Source: Verrucomicrobiota bacterium (lineage in GTDB: Bacteria; Verrucomicrobiota; Verrucomicrobiia; Limisphaerales; UBA1412). Taken from it: a stretch of 9,024 bases of DNA. The position numbers were made by a program, and so were the translations under genes. Shown one piece after another: positions 6,278-9,024 of the stretch; the first letter of the stretch is position 1; the number at the start of each line of letters is the position of its first letter. The notes beneath the pieces are model-generated. The model ran no database searches, was not told the origin of the DNA, and was given only the letters and a program-made list of their open reading frames with translations. Where the stretch lies: NCBI GenBank assembly GCA_017557085.1, contig JAFZAR010000041.1, positions 1 through 9,024 of the forward strand, given 5' to 3'.

Positions 6278-8068
6278 ATGGAACTTGATCATATACGCAA
6301 TTTTTGCATCATCGCACATATTGACCACGGTAAGACAACTCTTTCCGATCGTCTTCTTTCTTTGACAGGTACGGTCCCTGAGAGAGAAATGGAAGAGCAG
6401 CTGCTGGATTCTATGGATCTGGAAAGAGAGAGAGGGATCACGATTAAATCTCATCCGGTCACTATGTATTATAAAGCGAAGAATGGAGAAGAATATGAGC
6501 TAAATCTCATAGACACTCCGGGACATGCTGATTTTACATACGAAGTTTCACGTAGTTTAAGTGCTTGTGAAGGAGCGATTTTAATCGTAGATGCGGCGCA
6601 GGGCGTGGAAGCTCAGACAGTTGCGAACTACTATCTCGCGATCAAAAAGAATTTGGTCATCATCCCGGTCATCAATAAAATCGATTTGCCTCACGCCAAT
6701 ATTGAAATGGCGAAAAAGCAAATTGAGGATATCTTAGCCCTGCCTTCCGAAGACGCTATTCTGGCAAGTGCTAAAGAAGGGATCGGGATCGAGGAAATAT
6801 TAGAGGCCGTGATTGAAAGAGTTCCGCCTCCCAGTCATACGGGAGCTCCTTCATTGCAGGGATTTGGGTATGATTCTTACTTTGATACATATAAGGGGGT
6901 TGTTACCCATGTTCGGATCTACAATGGTACTTTGAAAGCCGGAATGAATGTAAGACTTTTACATTCAGGCAAAACGGTTGAAGTGAAAGAGGTTGGCAGT
7001 TTTAATCCAAAGCCTTATATCCGAAAAGAGTTAAATACGGGAGAGACCGGATATTTTACTGCCAATATCAAGAGCCCCTTGGATGTGAAGATGGGTGATA
7101 CTTTGACTGATCCTCGGAATCCCAGTGATGAGATTCCCGGATTTAAGGAAGTGCATCCTATGGTGTTCAGCGGAATCTATCCCATCAACTCAAGTGACTT
7201 TGAACATTTAAAAGTCAATCTGGCAAAACTGCAATTAAGTGATCCTGCTTTTGTTTATCAGGTGGAATCTTCGGCCGCTTTGGGATTTGGATTCCGTTGC
7301 GGTTTTCTTGGACTGCTCCACATGGAAATCGTTCAGGAACGACTTCGCCGCGAATACGAAATGGCGATCATCGCGACATATCCCAGTGTTATCTATCATG
7401 TGATGATGACCAACGGCGAATTGATAGATGTGGATAACCCGGTTTTATTACCCGAACCAAACTATATTCAGTGGATAGAAGAGCCTATGGTGAAAGCGTT
7501 TATCCTGTGTCCTAATGAATATATCGGGGATATGATGGCATTAGTTCAGGAAAAACGGGGCACCCTGACCAATACGGAAACTTTGGATACGCGTCGTGTG
7601 ATGTTAAGCTGCAGACTGCCTCTTAATGAGATCCTTATAGATTTTCACGACCGTATCAAGAGTACTACTCGAGGCTATGGTTCCATGGATTATCAACATG
7701 ATGGTTATCAACGAGCTCCAATGGTCAAACTGGATGTTATGATCAACGGAGAGCCTGTGGATGCTTTTTCATGTATCGTTCACCGGGAGAAAGCGGATTT
7801 TCGCGGTCGGGCTTTGGCGGCGAAATTAAAAGAAGTGATCCCTAGTCAACAGTTTGCGATTCCTATCCAGGCGGCTGTTGGCGGCAAAGTGGTGGCTCGT
7901 GAAACTGTGAGAGCCTATCGTAAGGATGTAACAGCCAAATGTTATGGCGGAGACATTAGTCGTAAGAGAAAACTTCTGGAAAAGCAAAAAGAGGGCAAAA
8001 AACGCATGAAGGCTTTTGGTTCAGTGAACATTCCTCAAGAGGCGTTCATTGAAGTTCTTAAAGCCTAG
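6278..8068 (+). CDS. lepA: Elongation factor 4 (LepA), ribosome-associated GTPase
   Basis: LepA/EF4 is a translational GTPase related to EF-G that acts on the ribosome and affects initiation, back-translocation or assembly. The ATG at 6278 is chosen over an in-frame TTG at 6221 because IRNFCIIAHIDHGKTTL is the normal LepA N-terminus and this gives 596 residues, the usual length. Numbered from that Met: G1 AHIDHGKT (13-20); switch I RERGITIK (50-57); G3 DTPGH (79-83); G4 NKID (133-136); G5 SAK (164-166). The EF-G-like domains II, III and V follow, for example GFRCGFLGLLHMEI (338-351). The LepA-specific C-terminal domain ends the protein, with the basic stretch YGGDISRKRKLLEKQKEGKKRMK (556-578). 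There is no strong RBS. The CPBP gene follows 10 bp later, so the two are co-transcribed. Confidence 0.98.
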   Translation: MELDHIRNFCIIAHIDHGKTTLSDRLLSLTGTVPEREMEEQLLDSMDLERERGITIKSHPVTMYYKAKNGEEYELNLIDTPGHADFTYEVSRSLSACEGAILIVDAAQGVEAQTVANYYLAIKKNLVIIPVINKIDLPHANIEMAKKQIEDILALPSEDAILASAKEGIGIEEILEAVIERVPPPSHTGAPSLQGFGYDSYFDTYKGVVTHVRIYNGTLKAGMNVRLLHSGKTVEVKEVGSFNPKPYIRKELNTGETGYFTANIKSPLDVKMGDTLTDPRNPSDEIPGFKEVHPMVFSGIYPINSSDFEHLKVNLAKLQLSDPAFVYQVESSAALGFGFRCGFLGLLHMEIVQERLRREYEMAIIATYPSVIYHVMMTNGELIDVDNPVLLPEPNYIQWIEEPMVKAFILCPNEYIGDMMALVQEKRGTLTNTETLDTRRVMLSCRLPLNEILIDFHDRIKSTTRGYGSMDYQHDGYQRAPMVKLDVMINGEPVDAFSCIVHREKADFRGRALAAKLKEVIPSQQFAIPIQAAVGGKVVARETVRAYRKDVTAKCYGGDISRKRKLLEKQKEGKKRMKAFGSVNIPQEAFIEVLKA

Positions 8069-8074
8069 GTGGGG
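8067..8074 (+). promoter_or_regulatory. Ribosome binding site that fixes the start of the CPBP gene
   Basis: AGGTGGGG at 8067-8074 overlaps the end of the lepA stop codon. Its AGGTGG part ends 6 bp before the ATG at 8079, normal spacing. This favours 8079 over an in-frame TTG at 8049, which would lie inside lepA without an RBS. Confidence 0.7.
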
Positions 8075-8078
8075 TGTG

Positions 8079-8804
8079 ATGACTCGATCAGTTCCCAATA
8101 AGAATTGGAGTAGTAGAGATGTGGCTCTTTTACTTTTGGGGATTTTTCTTTGTGTTATTTTTAGCAGTTTGTTGCTATACGCGTTTATGCCTGTTATAGC
8201 TGAGCGTTTCCCCAATCAAAGCAATCTCATTATAGTCGGCCTTAACACATTTTCTTTTCAAGGAGTTGCGGCTGTACTGATCCTGTTGTTTCTTCATAGC
8301 CAAAAGATGACTTGGAAAAGAGCTTTTGGTTTTTGCAGGAATTCATTTGTTACGCATGGTTTACATGGAATTCTATGGGGATTGGCGGCGTTCCCGGTAT
8401 CTTTGGTTTTATTGGAAGCATTAGAGTTTTTACTGGATTCAGTCGGTTTGACTCCGGAGACGCAAACTGTGGTCAAAATGCTTCAAGATGGAGGTGCTCA
8501 AGCCATTGGACAAGTGATAGCGATTGGAGCACTTTCAATCATTGTGGCACCATTTGTGGAAGAAATGCTGTTTCGCGGTGTTCTTTATATCCATATTCGA
8601 GATATGGGATTTCCTACATTGGCGGTGGGTGTCAGTGCTTTGATTTTTAGCGTGGTTCATGGAAATATACTGGTATTTATTCCTCTTGTCCTGTTTGCGA
8701 TTTTTTTGACCTTTCTCTATGAAAGATATGCGGATCTGACTGTTTGTATATTTGCTCATTCCGCATTCAACAGTGCAAATTTTATATTGGCTCTGTTCAG
8801 CTAA
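8079..8804 (+). CDS. CPBP family intramembrane glutamic endopeptidase (CAAX protease/bacteriocin-processing family)
   Basis: A 241-residue integral membrane protein from the ATG at 8079. Hydrophobic segments lie near 15-40, 49-73, 95-118, 143-160, 178-193, 197-214 and 220-240, so it is polytopic. The CPBP (ABI/Rce1-like) motifs are all present: EEMLFRG (161-167) with the two Glu and Arg166; FSVVH (190-194) with His194; HSAFN (227-231) with His227 and Asn231. Family members are intramembrane proteases that cleave prenylated proteins or membrane substrates; in bacteria roles range from bacteriocin self-immunity to unknown. There is no bacteriocin gene nearby in the visible sequence, so a housekeeping membrane role is more likely than immunity; the substrate is unknown. 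It is translated as part of the lepA message and followed 7 bp later by thiL. Confidence 0.9.
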   Translation: MTRSVPNKNWSSRDVALLLLGIFLCVIFSSLLLYAFMPVIAERFPNQSNLIIVGLNTFSFQGVAAVLILLFLHSQKMTWKRAFGFCRNSFVTHGLHGILWGLAAFPVSLVLLEALEFLLDSVGLTPETQTVVKMLQDGGAQAIGQVIAIGALSIIVAPFVEEMLFRGVLYIHIRDMGFPTLAVGVSALIFSVVHGNILVFIPLVLFAIFLTFLYERYADLTVCIFAHSAFNSANFILALFS

Positions 8805-8811
8805 CAAAACT

Positions 8812-9024
8812 ATGAAAGAATTTGAGCTGATAGAAAGCTTGCGCCCATTTCTCCATAACAATCCACAGACATTGGTAGGTGTTGGAGATGATTGCGCAGT
8901 ATTGGATGTTGGCATTCCAGATCGCCTTTTACTTTTTAAAACAGACGCAGTAGTAGAGAATGTTCATTTTACACGTGAATCAGGTTGGGAGAGAATAGGG
9001 AGAAAGGCTATAGGCAGATGTTTA
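8812..9024 (+). CDS. thiL: Thiamine-monophosphate kinase ThiL, N-terminal part (3' truncated by window edge)
   Basis: The first 71 codons are in the window and stay open to the end. GVGDDCAVL (23-31) is the Asp-rich metal/ATP-binding motif at the N-terminus of ThiL, and KTDAVVENVHF (43-53) matches the family motif TDxxVExxHF, with Asp45 the expected metal ligand. GRKAIGRCL (63-71) matches the segment running into the next family motif. ThiL phosphorylates thiamine monophosphate to thiamine diphosphate with ATP, the last step of cofactor synthesis. The full protein should be about 300-330 residues. The ATG at 8812 is 7 bp after the CPBP stop, with no RBS, so translation is probably coupled to the upstream gene. 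AIR-synthetase-type relatives (HypE, PurM) share the fold, but the motif wording fits ThiL. Confidence 0.88.
   Translation, partial: MKEFELIESLRPFLHNNPQTLVGVGDDCAVLDVGIPDRLLLFKTDAVVENVHFTRESGWERIGRKAIGRCL

Noticed and set aside
8049..8078. TTG start for the CPBP gene overlapping the lepA end
   Set aside because: It lies inside lepA without an RBS, while the ATG at 8079 has AGGTGG at normal spacing.
8535..8915. 126-codon minus-strand open frame across the CPBP/thiL junction
   Set aside because: It is antisense to two genes with clear family motifs and its own translation is low-complexity and unlike any protein I know.
1..9024. CRISPR array, tRNA, rRNA, insertion sequence or phage genes
   Set aside because: No regularly spaced repeats, no cloverleaf-like or rRNA-like segment, and no transposase or integrase motifs were seen; nearly all sequence is taken up by housekeeping-type genes.

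Overview
The window is an ordinary-looking bacterial chromosomal segment of about 9 kb with moderate-to-low G+C. Every gene is on the + strand and gaps are short. The encoded set is one M20 peptidase tail, clpP, clpX, a class I aminotransferase, a ROK-like ASKHA protein, a PIG-L type deacetylase, lepA, a CPBP membrane protease and the start of thiL. Strong Shine-Dalgarno sites are present before some genes and absent before others. The protein style, especially the long ROK-like protein with its own N-terminal domain, reminds me of the Lentisphaerota/Verrucomicrobiota (PVC) group. That placement is from memory and is inference only. I see no phage, IS, CRISPR, tRNA or rRNA signal.

Layout. (1) Bases 2-394 hold the C-terminal third of an M20 dipeptidase-like gene, entering from the left edge, with a codon style unlike its neighbours. 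(2) Bases 395-602 are non-coding: a 15-bp hairpin, then the clpP upstream region, which contains a short hairpin plus U6 and an upstream segment that could pair with its left arm. (3) Bases 603-3770 look like one transcription unit: clpP, clpX and a PLP aminotransferase, separated by 11 and 4 bp. (4) Bases 3857-6123 are a two-gene unit: a ROK-like ASKHA protein lacking the family zinc motif, then a PIG-L/LmbE-type deacetylase with a strong RBS. A -10-like box lies only 8 bp before the first ATG, so the message may be leaderless. The unit closes with two tandem hairpins, the second a good intrinsic terminator. (5) Bases 6278-9024 are lepA, a CPBP membrane protease and the 5' end of thiL, separated by 10 and 7 bp.

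Function. clpP and clpX make the ClpXP protease and are adjacent as usual, but trigger factor, the common upstream partner, is not in the visible part. The ROK-like/PIG-L pair is the least explained part: the two families are both typical of amino-sugar chemistry (kinase and N-deacetylase), and their tight coupling suggests one pathway with an unknown substrate. lepA with a CPBP protease and thiL looks like a housekeeping operon of convenience.
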